Notes under the pieces: generated by a model
What the model saw: only the letters and a program-made list of their open reading frames with translations
The model's database searches: none
What the model was told of the DNA's origin: nothing
Program-made: the position numbers and the translations under genes
In this document: positions 20,056 to 30,435 of the stretch, in pieces
How the letters are laid out: each line of letters begins with the position of its first letter
Numbering within the stretch: the first letter of the stretch is position 1
Assembly: GCF_026191185.1 (NCBI RefSeq)
Contig: NZ_JAPHOV010000001.1
Location: 615,001 to 679,000 of the forward strand
Reading direction: 5' to 3'
From: Legionella sp. PATHC032
Lineage (GTDB): Bacteria; Pseudomonadota; Gammaproteobacteria; Legionellales; Legionellaceae
Length of the DNA: 64,000 nucleotides

Positions 20056-21798
20056 TTATTTTTTTAGTACATAACTCCCTGGGGCATCCATTATAGGTGC
20101 GAATGGCAAGTGATTGATATCAGGGGAATTGATGAGTCTTCCGGAATGCAATTTAAGCCAATTTAACCATTCTGGCCACCATGAACCGGAGTGTTCTATG
20201 GATTTTTCAAACCATTGCTCAGCAGATAAATCCATGCTGTTATTAGTTCTATAACCATATTTTTGCTGAGTTGGCGGATTGATAATTCCTGCAATATGGC
20301 CAGATCCACCTAAAACAAAACGTTTTGGCCCCTTCATTAATTCAAATCCTTTATATGTTGTTTTCCAGGGAGCGATATGATCTTTTTGAGTAGACAGAAA
20401 GAAAGTGGGTATGTCGATATTTGTTACGTCAATAGGGGTATGATTAAGGCGAATTTTTCCAGGTTTTATCAAGTCATTATGCAAATACATCCAACGTAAA
20501 TATTGAGAGTGCATGGTTGCGGGCATATTCGTTGAATCAGCATTCCAATAGAGTATGTCAAAGGGAACAGGGTTTTTCCCGCGCAGGTAATTTTTGATGA
20601 AAAATGACCATATCAGGTCATTTGCTCTTAGGGAATTAAAGCTGGATGCCATAAATTTCCCGGCCAGATAACCTTTGGATTTCATTTCTTCTTCAAGTTT
20701 ATTAATCTGCTGCTCATCAATAAAAACAGCGATGTCTCCAGGATCACTGAAATCAATCATTGCCGCTAAAAAGGTTGCACTGCGAATGGAAAGATCCTTG
20801 GTTGCCTTATTGTAGGCTAAAAGAGAAGCCAGAAGTGTCCCGCCTATACAGAATCCCAGCGTATTGACTTGTTTAACACGCAATTGTTTTTGAATTACTG
20901 AAATGGCTTCTTTGGGGCCTTCATTTAAATAATCATAGAAACTTTTATTGGCATACGTTTTGTCAGGATTGACCCAGGAGATAATAAAAACAGTAGTCCC
21001 TTGTTCGACCAACCAGCGTATTAATGAATTATGCGGGCTTAAGTCTAAAATGTAGTATTTATTAATCCAGGGAGGAATTATAAGTAAAGGTATGGATTTT
21101 ACTTTTATTGTTCTGGGGCAATATTGGATTAACTCCATCATGGAATTGCGAAATATGACTTTACCAGGCGTTGTAGCCAGATTCTCACCGATTTTAAATG
21201 CTTCCGTATCAGTCATTTTAATGATTAATCTGGAAGATCCTGCTTCAACATCGGACAGCAAATTATGTAATCCACGTAATAGGTTTTTGCCATGGCTTTG
21301 TAATGTTTCTGCCATGAGCTGAGGATTTGTGTGAATAAAGTTAGCTGGGGATAAAGCATCAAGATATTGCCGGGTGAAAAAACGTACTCTTTTTGCCAGA
21401 TTCTCGTCACCGTATTCCATATTTTCCAGCAATGAATTCATATGCTCATTTGCCAAAAGATAATGTTGGCTTAGCAAGTTAAAAAAAGGATTATTTATCC
21501 AATCTTCCCCATTAAAACGCTGATCGTTAATAGGCAGTGGTTTTCCTTCAAGCCAATAATTAAATTGTGCTTGAGCCAGACTTAAGGCATCTTCTAGGTA
21601 ATTCAACTGCATTTGCCATACTTTTTCAGGATTTTTTAGAATGACGGCAATCAAATTTTGGAAATGCTCCGTGAGATCGATGTATTGACTAACCAGCGAT
21701 GAAAGCGGAATGGGTTTTTCTTTGAAATCGGTCATAATCTGCAGGCTTTTTTTAGCTACAGCCTGCATCAGTTCGCTTAGTTCAGTATCGTGAGTCAT
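20056..21798 (-). CDS. phaC: Poly(3-hydroxyalkanoate) synthase, class I-like
   Basis: 580 residues. Polymerises hydroxyacyl-CoA into storage granules, which Legionella builds up in its transmissive phase. The lipase-like box GFCIGGT contains the nucleophile Cys. The catalytic Asp is in STQKDHIAPW, and the general-base His is in GGSGHIAGI. The N-terminal PhaC_N domain is complete. The ATG at 21798 is chosen because CAGGAG lies six bases before it; an upstream in-frame codon at 21816 lacks such a site. No phaA/phaB/phaP is seen nearby. Confidence 0.93.
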   Translation of the reverse strand: MTHDTELSELMQAVAKKSLQIMTDFKEKPIPLSSLVSQYIDLTEHFQNLIAVILKNPEKVWQMQLNYLEDALSLAQAQFNYWLEGKPLPINDQRFNGEDWINNPFFNLLSQHYLLANEHMNSLLENMEYGDENLAKRVRFFTRQYLDALSPANFIHTNPQLMAETLQSHGKNLLRGLHNLLSDVEAGSSRLIIKMTDTEAFKIGENLATTPGKVIFRNSMMELIQYCPRTIKVKSIPLLIIPPWINKYYILDLSPHNSLIRWLVEQGTTVFIISWVNPDKTYANKSFYDYLNEGPKEAISVIQKQLRVKQVNTLGFCIGGTLLASLLAYNKATKDLSIRSATFLAAMIDFSDPGDIAVFIDEQQINKLEEEMKSKGYLAGKFMASSFNSLRANDLIWSFFIKNYLRGKNPVPFDILYWNADSTNMPATMHSQYLRWMYLHNDLIKPGKIRLNHTPIDVTNIDIPTFFLSTQKDHIAPWKTTYKGFELMKGPKRFVLGGSGHIAGIINPPTQQKYGYRTNNSMDLSAEQWFEKSIEHSGSWWPEWLNWLKLHSGRLINSPDINHLPFAPIMDAPGSYVLKK

Positions 21799-22238
21799 CC
21801 TGGCTCCTGAAAGCAAATAATTGAATAGCCTATTTTTATGGGTTTGTTTCTGTTTATCAAGAGTATTCTATATTAAATCCAGGGCTCATTATAGACATAT
21901 GAATTATTGATAAGCCCATTCTGTTTATTACTAACCTATTGTAAAAAATATTAAAACGCATGAAATTGCCAGGATAGAATAGAAGATTTTATTTGCTTAT
22001 TTCCTTATCAATAAGGTAAAATCTGTCTTTTATCGGATATAGAACCAAATTAGTACTATATTTATAATAAGGTAATAGAATTTTGCTTTGGATGATTGTG
22101 CCAGAAAAGCTCATTTAGAGGATCAGGTGTTATTGAATCAGTAAGCAATTGTATAATCCTTGTTCTTAATAAGATATTCTTTTCCTCTATCTGAAAATAA
22201 GACTTATTTGGTACTAGATTATTCGAGTAGGGGGTGTT
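21799..22238. promoter_or_regulatory. Intergenic control region between phaC and the SUF operon
   Basis: 440 AT-rich bases with no gene. Seen in it: an inverted repeat CCTTAT-CA-ATAAGG (22003-22016) nested between AGATTTTA (21984-21991) and TAAAATCT (22017-22024), and a second copy of ATAAGGTAA at 22067-22075. The SUF regulator start is preceded by a G-rich ribosome-binding site (GTAGGGGG). These repeats could be operators, but no known IscR- or Fur-type site is clear. Confidence 0.35.
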
Positions 22239-22700
22239 ATGCTGCGCGTCAGTAAATTGGCCGATTATGGAACAGTTGTAATGGTTTATTTAGCCAAGCA
22301 TTCGCAGGAATTATGCAATGCGCGAGATATTGCTTTACATACGCATTTAACGGTACCTACTGTTAGTAAAATACTAAAACGCCTGACTAGTGCGGGGTTG
22401 TTAACTTCGGTTCGTGGTGTATCCGGAGGATATAGACTGCAAAGACCAGCGACTGAAATTTCTGTGTCTCAAATCATATTTGCTTTGGAAGAGCACAGAG
22501 GTTTCACAGAATGCAGTATGCAACCTAATGATTGTTTTCTACAGGGAGTATGTACCATTCAGGGAAATTGGCGATTAATAAGCCATGCGATAGAAACTGC
22601 TCTTGATAGTGTCAGTTTGGAGGCATTGGCAAAACCAACTCTTCCAACAAGGGATGTTGAGCGAGTTCGGCAATTAGCAAGTGGAGTAAATCGTGGCTAA
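22239..22700 (+). CDS. Rrf2-family SUF operon regulator
   Basis: 153 residues. A winged helix (residues about 1-65, [19 protein letters not shown] as the recognition segment and GVSGGYRL as the wing) is followed by a cluster ligand region with Cys at [12 protein letters not shown]. This is the layout of IscR-like [Fe-S] sensors that head SUF operons. It probably represses or tunes the operon according to Fe-S status. The sufB GTG start overlaps its last codons. Confidence 0.9.
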   Translation: MLRVSKLADYGTVVMVYLAKHSQELCNARDIALHTHLTVPTVSKILKRLTSAGLLTSVRGVSGGYRLQRPATEISVSQIIFALEEHRGFTECSMQPNDCFLQGVCTIQGNWRLISHAIETALDSVSLEALAKPTLPTRDVERVRQLASGVNRG

Positions 22701-24141
22701 AAGCAGTGAGCAACTAAATTCTCTGCTCGATAGAGAATATCAACATGGTTTTATAACCGACATAGAAGTTGAAACTTTTCCTCCTGGATTGGATGAGGAT
22801 GTCATTCGTCGTTTGTCTGCAATAAAAGGTGAACCTGAGTTTTTGCTCGAGTGGCGGTTGAAAGCATTTCAGCACTGGCTCACTATGCCTCATCCTGAAT
22901 GGTCAAGTGTGCACTATCCTCCAATTGATTATCAATCAATTTCCTATTATTCCGCACCTAAAAGTAAAAAAGATGCACCCAAAAGTCTGGATGAAGTTGA
23001 TCCTGAATTGTTAAAAACCTATGAGAAACTAGGTATCCCTTTAAGGGAACAGGAAATGCTGGCAGGTGTTGCTGTTGATGCGGTGTTTGATAGTGTTTCA
23101 GTTGCGACTACTTTTAAAGCGAAATTAGCTGAAAAAGGAGTAATTTTTTGCCCATTATCTGAAGCAGTACATCAATATCCGGATTTGGTTAAGAAATATC
23201 TAGGCTCAGTTGTTCCTTACAGGGATAATTTTTATGCGGCTTTGAACTCTGCTGTGTTTAGTGATGGATCATTTGTTTATGTCCCTAAAGGTGTCCGATG
23301 TCCCATGGAGCTATCGACCTATTTCAGGATCAATGCCGCTTCTACCGGGCAATTTGAGAGAACACTGATTATTGCTGATGTTGACAGTTATGTGTCCTAC
23401 CTGGAAGGATGTACCGCTCCGATGCGAGATGAAAATCAATTGCATGCCGCAGTCGTTGAATTAATTGCGTTAGATGGGGCTCAAATAAAATATTCAACGG
23501 TACAAAACTGGTATCCTGGTGATAAAGAAGGTAAAGGGGGGATATACAATTTTGTGACCAAGCGAGGGGCTTGTCGAGGTAAGAAATCCAAAATTTCCTG
23601 GACACAAATTGAAACAGGTTCGGCCATTACCTGGAAATACCCCAGTGTGATTTTGCAAGGTGATGATTCTGTTGGCGAGTTTTATTCTGTTGCCTTAACC
23701 AATAATTTTCAGCAAGCCGACACAGGTACGAAAATGATTCATTTAGGGAAAAATACGCGCTCAACAATTATTTCGAAAGGGATCAGTGCCGGGCGTGCGC
23801 ATAATGCTTATCGAGGATTGGTACGCATCGCACCAACAGCCACTAATGCGCGTAATTATACCCAATGCGACTCCATGTTAATGGGTAGTCAATGTTCAGC
23901 GCATACTTTTCCTTATATAGAAGTCAAAAATCCAACGGCACAAGTAGAGCATGAGGCCACTACTTCAAAAATTAGTGAAGAGCAATTGTTTTATTGCCAG
24001 CAACGCGGTATCGATACAGAAGATGCGGTTTCTATGATCGTGAATGGATTTTGTAAGCAAGTTTTAAAAGAATTACCTATGGAATTTGCGGTGGAAGCCA
24101 CTAAATTATTAGGTATAAGCTTAGAAGGGGCAGTCGGTTAA
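22693..24141 (+). CDS. sufB: Fe-S cluster assembly scaffold SufB
   Basis: 482 residues, standard length. GTG start at 22693 with GGAG seven bases before; it overlaps the regulator gene. Core beta-helix domain with [32 protein letters not shown] and the C-terminal [17 protein letters not shown]. Cys in SYLEGC and the conserved CxxxxxS motifs are present. SufB receives sulfur and builds the nascent cluster in the SufBC2D complex. Confidence 0.97.
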   Translation: MAKSSEQLNSLLDREYQHGFITDIEVETFPPGLDEDVIRRLSAIKGEPEFLLEWRLKAFQHWLTMPHPEWSSVHYPPIDYQSISYYSAPKSKKDAPKSLDEVDPELLKTYEKLGIPLREQEMLAGVAVDAVFDSVSVATTFKAKLAEKGVIFCPLSEAVHQYPDLVKKYLGSVVPYRDNFYAALNSAVFSDGSFVYVPKGVRCPMELSTYFRINAASTGQFERTLIIADVDSYVSYLEGCTAPMRDENQLHAAVVELIALDGAQIKYSTVQNWYPGDKEGKGGIYNFVTKRGACRGKKSKISWTQIETGSAITWKYPSVILQGDDSVGEFYSVALTNNFQQADTGTKMIHLGKNTRSTIISKGISAGRAHNAYRGLVRIAPTATNARNYTQCDSMLMGSQCSAHTFPYIEVKNPTAQVEHEATTSKISEEQLFYCQQRGIDTEDAVSMIVNGFCKQVLKELPMEFAVEATKLLGISLEGAVG

Positions 24142-24142
24142 T

Positions 24143-24895
24143 ATGTTAAACATTAAAGAACTCAATGTTGCTGTCAATGGACAGTCTATTTTAAAAGGTA
24201 TTAATCTTGAGGTTAAACCAGGAGAGGTTCATGCGATTATGGGACCTAATGGTTCAGGAAAAAGTACTCTCTCCAAGGTATTGGCAGGGCATCCTTCTTA
24301 TGAAATAACTCGTGGTGAAATATCCTATTTGGGACAAGATTTGCTGCCTATGTCCCCGGAGGAAAGAGCGCGGGCTGGTATTTTTATGTCTTTTCAATAT
24401 CCGGTAGAAATTCCTGGTGTAACCAATATCAATTTTCTTAAAGCATCAGTGAATGCGGTTCGCAAAGGACAAGGGAGAAATACCCTTGATGCTATAGAGT
24501 TTTTAAGTTTTATTCGAGAAAAATGTCAGCTTCTGGATATGGACGAAAGCTTTTTATACCGAAGTATTAATGAAGGATTTTCAGGCGGGGAAAAGAAACG
24601 TAATGAAATATTACAAATGGCTGCTTTGGAACCCAGGCTAGCCATTCTTGACGAAACCGATTCTGGCCTGGATATCGACGCATTACGAATTATTTCTCAA
24701 GGGGTTAATGCAATGCGCTCTCCTGAGCGTTCTATTATTTTAGTGACCCATTATCAGCGTTTACTGGATTATATTGAGCCTGATTTTATTCACGTCTTGG
24801 CAAATGGCCGCATTATTACGTCAGGAGATAAATCTTTGGCGCTGGAACTGGAGAAAAAAGGTTATAGCTGGCTTGAAGAAGTGGAGCAGTTATGA
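24143..24895 (+). CDS. sufC: SUF complex ATPase SufC
   Basis: 250 residues. ABC-type ATPase: Walker [13 protein letters not shown] signature FSGGEKKR, Walker [13 protein letters not shown] and the H-loop VTHYQR. It starts one base after the sufB stop and overlaps sufD by four bases. ATP binding changes the shape of the SufB-SufD pair for cluster assembly. Confidence 0.97.
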   Translation: MLNIKELNVAVNGQSILKGINLEVKPGEVHAIMGPNGSGKSTLSKVLAGHPSYEITRGEISYLGQDLLPMSPEERARAGIFMSFQYPVEIPGVTNINFLKASVNAVRKGQGRNTLDAIEFLSFIREKCQLLDMDESFLYRSINEGFSGGEKKRNEILQMAALEPRLAILDETDSGLDIDALRIISQGVNAMRSPERSIILVTHYQRLLDYIEPDFIHVLANGRIITSGDKSLALELEKKGYSWLEEVEQL

Positions 24896-26178
24896 GTGAT
24901 ATTTTGGATTATTATCAACAGCAAGCCCAATCAGGTGTATCGCAAATACCTTGGCTTGCGCAGTTGCAGTCTAAAGCATTAACTGATTTGAAGCGTCGTG
25001 GTTTTCCCGGTCGGTATGACGAGGAATGGAAGTATACTCTTGTTGACTCCCTATTACAGCAGCATTTTGTACCACCTGATCCTACAGTAAAGCCTGCTCT
25101 TAAAACCGTCTTTGATGATTCGCCAGTCAAAAACCAGTTTTTAATACAAAATGGATTCATTTCCCAAGAGAACGAATGGATTAACGATCTGCCTGAGAAC
25201 GTGTTAATTCTGCCTTTATCTCTTGCTTTAATACATTATGCTGATTTGATTAAGCCTCACCTTGGAAAGATTTTAGAGCAGGAACATGGTTTTCATTATT
25301 TAAATACAGCGATGATCCAATGTGGAGTCTTTATTTATATTCCTGCGGGAATTTGCCTGGAACAACCCATTGTTTTAAAGCATAGGCAAGATCAAATGAA
25401 CCAGGCTGTGTACTTAAGGCATTTGATTCTTATGGAAAAAGAATCCCAGGCTACTCTTATTGAAGAATATCATGGCGAAGAAAACATTTGCTATTTCACC
25501 AACGGCATTACCGAAGTGTTTCTGGAGGCAGGTGCGAAACTTAATCATTATAAAATTCAAAGAGAAAGTAAATCAGCTTACCATTTAGGACATTTATCGG
25601 TTAAGCAATCCGCATCCAGTCAATTTTCCAGCCACTCGTTAAATTTGGGCGGGAAGTTAGTACGTAGTGATATAAGCATATCCATGCATGAAGAGCATGC
25701 ACAATGCCTTATGAATGGAATTTACGCGCCAGGAGATGGACAACATGTCGATCATCATACTGTGGTGCATCATTTGGTGCCTAATTGTCGAAGCGAGCAA
25801 GATTACAAAGGGATTTTAAAGGGGCATTCCAGAGCGGTATTTAATGGCAAGGTTATTGTAGCCAAGAATGCGCAACATACCGATGCCAAGCAACAAAATA
25901 AAAACTTGCTTCTCTCCGCAAACGCAGAAATTGATACCAAACCGCAATTAGAGATTTTCGCTGATGACGTGTTATGTTCGCATGGCGCTACGGTTGGGCA
26001 ACTGGATGAAGAGGCAATATTTTACCTGGCAACACGTGGTATTAGCCGGGATGAAGCTTCTCATTATTTGATCCAGGCGTTTGCCAATGATAATTTGCGC
26101 CTTATTCCGAATCGTGATTTGGCTGATTGGATGGGTCATTTATTAACTCAACAGTTGGGGTACGCAAATGAGTACTAA
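24892..26178 (+). CDS. sufD: SUF complex subunit SufD
   Basis: 428 residues. A helical N-terminal domain is followed by a beta-helix like SufB's and the C-terminal [23 protein letters not shown] block with the SufD His. It overlaps sufC (ATGA) and sufS. It forms the SufB-SufD heterodimer and helps acquire iron. Confidence 0.95.
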   Translation: MSDILDYYQQQAQSGVSQIPWLAQLQSKALTDLKRRGFPGRYDEEWKYTLVDSLLQQHFVPPDPTVKPALKTVFDDSPVKNQFLIQNGFISQENEWINDLPENVLILPLSLALIHYADLIKPHLGKILEQEHGFHYLNTAMIQCGVFIYIPAGICLEQPIVLKHRQDQMNQAVYLRHLILMEKESQATLIEEYHGEENICYFTNGITEVFLEAGAKLNHYKIQRESKSAYHLGHLSVKQSASSQFSSHSLNLGGKLVRSDISISMHEEHAQCLMNGIYAPGDGQHVDHHTVVHHLVPNCRSEQDYKGILKGHSRAVFNGKVIVAKNAQHTDAKQQNKNLLLSANAEIDTKPQLEIFADDVLCSHGATVGQLDEEAIFYLATRGISRDEASHYLIQAFANDNLRLIPNRDLADWMGHLLTQQLGYANEY

Positions 26179-27412
26179 TCCGTTATTAATGACATCCTTT
26201 GATGTCAACAAAATCAGGAAAGATTTCCCCGTTTTGCATCAGAAAATCAACGAGTATGATTTAGTGTATTTTGATAATGCAGCCACTACTCAAAAACCCA
26301 AGGCTGTGATTGATGCTATTGCTCAATTTTATGAGAAGGATAATTCCAACGTACATCGTGGAGTTCATGCCTTGAGTGTCAGGGCTACGGAAATGTATGA
26401 GGCAGCCAGAGCAAAGGTAAAACGATTTATTAATGCCAGGTCACCGAGAGAATGTATTTTTGTACGCGGTACGACAGAAGCCATTAACTTAGTGGCTCAG
26501 AGCCTTGTAGCTCCTCGTATATTACCTGATGAAGAAATTTTGATAACCCATATGGAACATCATTCCAATATAGTTCCCTGGCAAATGGTTTGCAAGAAAA
26601 TGGGTTGCAAATTGCAAGTTGCCCCTATTTCTTTAAATGGCGAGGTAATACTTGAAGAGTTTGAAAGAAAATTAAATGAAAACACTAAAATGGTTGCGAT
26701 CAATTACGCCTCCAATTCTTTAGGAACCATTAATCCTGTAAAAACAATGATTAAAATGGCTCATGAAGTAGGGGCTAAAGTATTACTGGACGGGGCACAG
26801 GCAACAGCTCACCTGATTGTAGACGTTCAAGATTTGGATTGCGATTTTTATGCGTTTTCCGGGCATAAAATGTATGGGCCCACAGGAATAGGTGTTTTAT
26901 GGGGAAAAGAAGAATTATTAAATAGCATGACTCCCTATCAAGGCGGGGGTGAAATGATCAACTCCGTAAGTTTTGACGCAACGGAATACGCAGCCATTCC
27001 CCAAAAATTTGAAGCAGGCACCCCCAATATTGCAGGGGCGATTGGTTTGGCTGCTGCAATTGATTACATTTGGTCATTAGATTTGGATGCGATAGCGGAA
27101 TATGAAGCACAATTATTAAACTATGCTACCAAGGCAATTGAATCAGTGAAAGGGTACAATATTATTGGAACGGCTGCCAACAAAGTACCTATTATTTCTT
27201 TTGTCCATGGAAAAATTCATGCCCATGATATTGGAACTATTCTGGATAGTGAAGGTATAGCGATACGCAGCGGGCATCACTGCACTATGCCTTTGATGGA
27301 TTTCTACGATGTTGCCGCAACCTCTCGTATTTCCATGTCCTTTTATAATACGTTTAAAGAAATTGATTATTGTATGGAAGCCTTACAACGAGTTAAAGAG
27401 GTATTCGCATGA
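26168..27412 (+). CDS. sufS: Cysteine desulfurase SufS
   Basis: 414 residues of the group II (SufS/CsdA) desulfurases. The PLP-binding Lys is in FSGHKMYGP, and the persulfide Cys is in RSGHHCTMP. THMEHHSNIVPW and FDNAATTQKP are also family-typical. It supplies sulfur to the SUF scaffold. The first codons overlap sufD. Its sulfur acceptor is probably the NifU-like product of the next gene, since no sufE is present here. Confidence 0.97.
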   Translation: MSTNPLLMTSFDVNKIRKDFPVLHQKINEYDLVYFDNAATTQKPKAVIDAIAQFYEKDNSNVHRGVHALSVRATEMYEAARAKVKRFINARSPRECIFVRGTTEAINLVAQSLVAPRILPDEEILITHMEHHSNIVPWQMVCKKMGCKLQVAPISLNGEVILEEFERKLNENTKMVAINYASNSLGTINPVKTMIKMAHEVGAKVLLDGAQATAHLIVDVQDLDCDFYAFSGHKMYGPTGIGVLWGKEELLNSMTPYQGGGEMINSVSFDATEYAAIPQKFEAGTPNIAGAIGLAAAIDYIWSLDLDAIAEYEAQLLNYATKAIESVKGYNIIGTAANKVPIISFVHGKIHAHDIGTILDSEGIAIRSGHHCTMPLMDFYDVAATSRISMSFYNTFKEIDYCMEALQRVKEVFA

Positions 27413-27858
27413 GTATGGAGTTGCGTGAACTTTACCAGGAAATCATTATCGATCACAATCGTAATCCTCGTAACCATCATGCGATGGAGGACGCGACCAC
27501 TGAGGCTAAAGGGTTTAATCCTTTATGTGGGGATAAGCTAACAGTGTACCTCAAATTAGAGGATGATTTGATTCGTGATGTCAGTTTTGTTGGATGTGGC
27601 TGTGCTATCTCCCAGGCTTCTGCATCGTTAATGACTGATGCCTTAAAGGGCAAATCAATCAAAGAAGCTCATGAGCTGTTTCATCGTGTTCATCGAATGC
27701 TGACACAAGAGGAAGAAGATTATTTGATTTCCATGGATAAATTAACAGTTCTTGCCGGAGTTAAAGCATTCCCGGCGCGTGTAAAATGCGCCACTTTGGC
27801 GTGGCATACTTTGGAAGCGGCTTTAAACAAAGAAACGGAAGTGGTGAAAACAGAATAA
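27409..27858 (+). CDS. sufU: NifU-like/SufU Fe-S assembly protein
   Basis: 149 residues. Three conserved Cys in the IscU/SufU pattern: NPLCGD, GCGCAIS and RVKCATL. SufU proteins act as zinc-dependent sulfur acceptors for SufS. It overlaps sufS by four bases. It takes the place of sufE in this operon. Confidence 0.92.
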   Translation: MSMELRELYQEIIIDHNRNPRNHHAMEDATTEAKGFNPLCGDKLTVYLKLEDDLIRDVSFVGCGCAISQASASLMTDALKGKSIKEAHELFHRVHRMLTQEEEDYLISMDKLTVLAGVKAFPARVKCATLAWHTLEAALNKETEVVKTE

Positions 27859-27929
27859 TGTTATGGCAATAGTGGCAGGGCTCGTGAAAGAGTTTGTCTG
27901 TATATCGCAAAATAGACCAGAGGCAGCTC

Positions 27930-28265
27930 ATGTTTGGTTTTAAGAAAAAACAGAGTAACGAATCAATAAAGGAAGGCGTTATTACCGCGTTGAGGGGAGT
28001 TTTTGATCCCGAAATTCCGGTCAATATTTATGATCTGGGTTTGATTTATGATATTGCCGTTAATGACGAAGGCCATGTTCATATTCAGATGACGCTAACG
28101 ACCCCAGGGTGCCCTGTGGCGCAAACCTTTCCCGGTACGGTGGAGCAGGCGGTCAATCAGGTTGAAGGAGTCAGCGATTGCACCGTTGAGTTGGTGTGGG
28201 AGCCGCCTTGGACCCAAGATCGCATGACAGAAGCTGCTCGTCTGGAGTTGGGAATATTTTATTGA
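27930..28265 (+). CDS. sufT: SUF-associated MIP18/DUF59 protein SufT
   Basis: 111 residues from the ATG at 27930, which has AGAGG 8 bases before; a longer reading from 27894 lacks such a site. MIP18 motifs: DPEIPVNIYDLGLIY, TTPGCP and the C-terminal WEPPWTQDRMTEAAR. SufT proteins help mature Fe-S proteins. Last SUF gene of the operon; epmA begins two bases after its stop. Confidence 0.92.
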   Translation: MFGFKKKQSNESIKEGVITALRGVFDPEIPVNIYDLGLIYDIAVNDEGHVHIQMTLTTPGCPVAQTFPGTVEQAVNQVEGVSDCTVELVWEPPWTQDRMTEAARLELGIFY

Positions 28266-28267
28266 TC

Positions 28268-29221
28268 ATGTCAGATAACTCCTGGTTACCCTCTGCTTCA
28301 ATTCAATTATTACGTGCTCGAGCGGAGCTAATAGGTAAAATCCGTCAATTCTTTACTGAACGCCAATATCTGGAAGTGGAAACCCCTGTGATGGCGCGGC
28401 ATGGGGTTACTGATGTTTACCTGAGCAATATCAAGGCGATTTTCAGAGGTGAAACATACTACTTACAAACTTCTCCCGAATACCATATGAAACGGCTGCT
28501 CGCTGCTGGCAGCGGGCCTATTTTTCAATTAGCGCGAGTTTTTCGCGATGACGAGTTAGGGCGTTGGCATAATCCGGAATTTACTTTACTTGAATGGTAT
28601 CAATTAGATATCAATCACCATGTTTTGATGGATGAAGTGGATTTGTTATTACAAATTATTCTTAAATCCCAGCCTATGATCAGAAAAACCTATCAACAGG
28701 CCTTTGAAGAGGCTTGCGGTATTGACCCTTTTTCTGCATCCATAGAACAATTCACCAAGATATTAGCACAGCATGGTTTAGATGGTGTCTTATCTCCTCA
28801 CGAACAAGACAGGGATCAATATCTGTTTTTATTAATGAGTCATGTCGTGGAGCCTTTTTTGGCAGAAGAATCAACCCCCGTTGCTGTGTATCACTTCCCT
28901 GCCTCCCAGGCTGCCTTGGCACAAGTAAAGGAAGGCGTAGCTGAGCGTTTTGAAGTGTACTATCAGGGAGTTGAACTGGCTAATGGTTTTCATGAGTTGA
29001 CCGATGTCGAGGCGCAAAAAAAGCGTTTTATGCTGGATCAGCAACATAGAAAGCAAAAGGGATTGACGGCAATGGAAGCCGATGCCTATCTTTTGGAAGC
29101 CCTGGAACATGGGTTACCACCGTGCAGCGGGGTAGCCTTGGGGATTGATCGATTGTTGGCGCTCGCTTTAAAACAGTCAAGCATTGAAAAAATTCTCTCA
29201 TTTAATTTTTCAAGATCTTAA
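28268..29221 (+). CDS. epmA: Elongation factor P lysyltransferase EpmA (GenX/PoxA)
   Basis: 317 residues. A class II lysyl-tRNA synthetase catalytic core without the anticodon domain. Motif 2 is in QLARVFRDDELGRWHNPEFT; motif 3 is in PPCSGVALGIDRLLAL. It adds (R)-beta-lysine to EF-P. The ATG at 28268 is used; an earlier in-frame ATG at 28196 lies inside sufT and is unlikely. The 3' end is convergent with the methyltransferase gene. Confidence 0.94.
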   Translation: MSDNSWLPSASIQLLRARAELIGKIRQFFTERQYLEVETPVMARHGVTDVYLSNIKAIFRGETYYLQTSPEYHMKRLLAAGSGPIFQLARVFRDDELGRWHNPEFTLLEWYQLDINHHVLMDEVDLLLQIILKSQPMIRKTYQQAFEEACGIDPFSASIEQFTKILAQHGLDGVLSPHEQDRDQYLFLLMSHVVEPFLAEESTPVAVYHFPASQAALAQVKEGVAERFEVYYQGVELANGFHELTDVEAQKKRFMLDQQHRKQKGLTAMEADAYLLEALEHGLPPCSGVALGIDRLLALALKQSSIEKILSFNFSRS

Positions 29222-29290
29222 GTCGTAGAAAATTAAATTAGTTCATCATTTTAGTATTTTTGCAGCCATAATAGCTAAGTCCTGTTATGT

Positions 29291-30205
29291 TTATACCGGA
29301 TAAAAAAAAGTAACTTCATGTTTGTTATAAAACAGATTTATCACTCTGGAAGCAGGTATGGATTGAAATCGTTTGATTGTATTTAAGTCCGTTTCTCCCT
29401 GTAGTTTGATGGTAAAAATCAAATGTTTTGCTTTTTTTGATGCTATCCATTTTTTGATGAGGGTGTAGGCTCTGTCAGGATAGCAGGCAACATCGGAAAG
29501 CACCCAGTCATAAGACTCTGTGAGTTGTTCAGGATCTAAGGCAAAGGCGCTTTGCTTTAAGAAACTAACTCTGGGAAGCGCCATGATTTTTGTATCCAGT
29601 TCTGCTTTATCGACGGAAGTGACTTGAGTTCCGAGTGATTGCATCACGTAAGTCCAACCTCCCGGGGATGCTCCCAAATCTAAAACTGTTTCACTAGGCT
29701 TGGGGTATTTATTTAACAGGAACAAGGCTTCCCATAATTTTAAATAAGCTCTGTTTGGAGGATTAACTTTGTCTTCAATAAAATAACATTGTCCATCCGG
29801 CCATTTTTTTAGTCGTTTGGCGCTAAAGAGTAGAGTGTTTCTATCAAGAAGGCTAAATACGCCTATGGGTGGAATGTCATGGGCTACTGGAAAATGGGAC
29901 ATGAGTGGTGGGCATTTGCGAAGTTGTTCCTCAATCAAGCGCGATCGGCGAATTTCAGTAAGAGGGTGCAAATACCAGAATTTTCCGGCTTGCCGCAATA
30001 TTTTTGCTGCTTCTGAAATGGATTGAAATGTTACTGTCTCAGGTTCAAGCCATACATCCAGTGCGAAACAAACATCAAGTTTCTGATGAGGAGAAAAAAT
30101 GAGAGAGCCTATTTTATTGGATACTTCGCCTAACTCCTCACAAAGTGTTTCTATAAATTCTGGTTTTGACACATAGACAGTAGAGAAATGATTGGGCAGT
30201 TCCAT
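29291..30205 (-). CDS. FtsJ/RlmM-like rRNA 2'-O-methyltransferase
   Basis: 304 residues. The C-terminal Rossmann domain has the SAM motif VLDLGASPGGWTYVM, acidic VDKAELD, and DWVLSDVACYP, followed by the FTIKL strand that carries the catalytic Lys of FtsJ enzymes. The N-terminal 140 residues resemble RlmM's THUMP-like region (RlmM acts on C2498 of 23S rRNA), but the protein is shorter than E. coli RlmM (366), so the target is uncertain. Monocistronic. The 230 bases upstream hold nothing I recognise. Confidence 0.82.
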   Translation of the reverse strand: MELPNHFSTVYVSKPEFIETLCEELGEVSNKIGSLIFSPHQKLDVCFALDVWLEPETVTFQSISEAAKILRQAGKFWYLHPLTEIRRSRLIEEQLRKCPPLMSHFPVAHDIPPIGVFSLLDRNTLLFSAKRLKKWPDGQCYFIEDKVNPPNRAYLKLWEALFLLNKYPKPSETVLDLGASPGGWTYVMQSLGTQVTSVDKAELDTKIMALPRVSFLKQSAFALDPEQLTESYDWVLSDVACYPDRAYTLIKKWIASKKAKHLIFTIKLQGETDLNTIKRFQSIPASRVINLFYNKHEVTFFYPV

Positions 30206-30435
30206 GATAAATAGTGCTCACAGGTTAATAGTGACAAAGTCAAATGCCGTAATTTAGGCGATTTTGTAGTCTTTTTCTATATTTTTGTCCGGATTAGCGC
30301 TTTATCTGGCCTCCTGAATAACTTGCCTTGTTTATTTTACTGTCGTGATCCAAACGTTTCAGCAAAGCTTATTCACCGCACGTAAATTTTGCGCCCTGCC
30401 CCAAAGCAAAATAATCAGTTTATGCGTGAGGTGTA

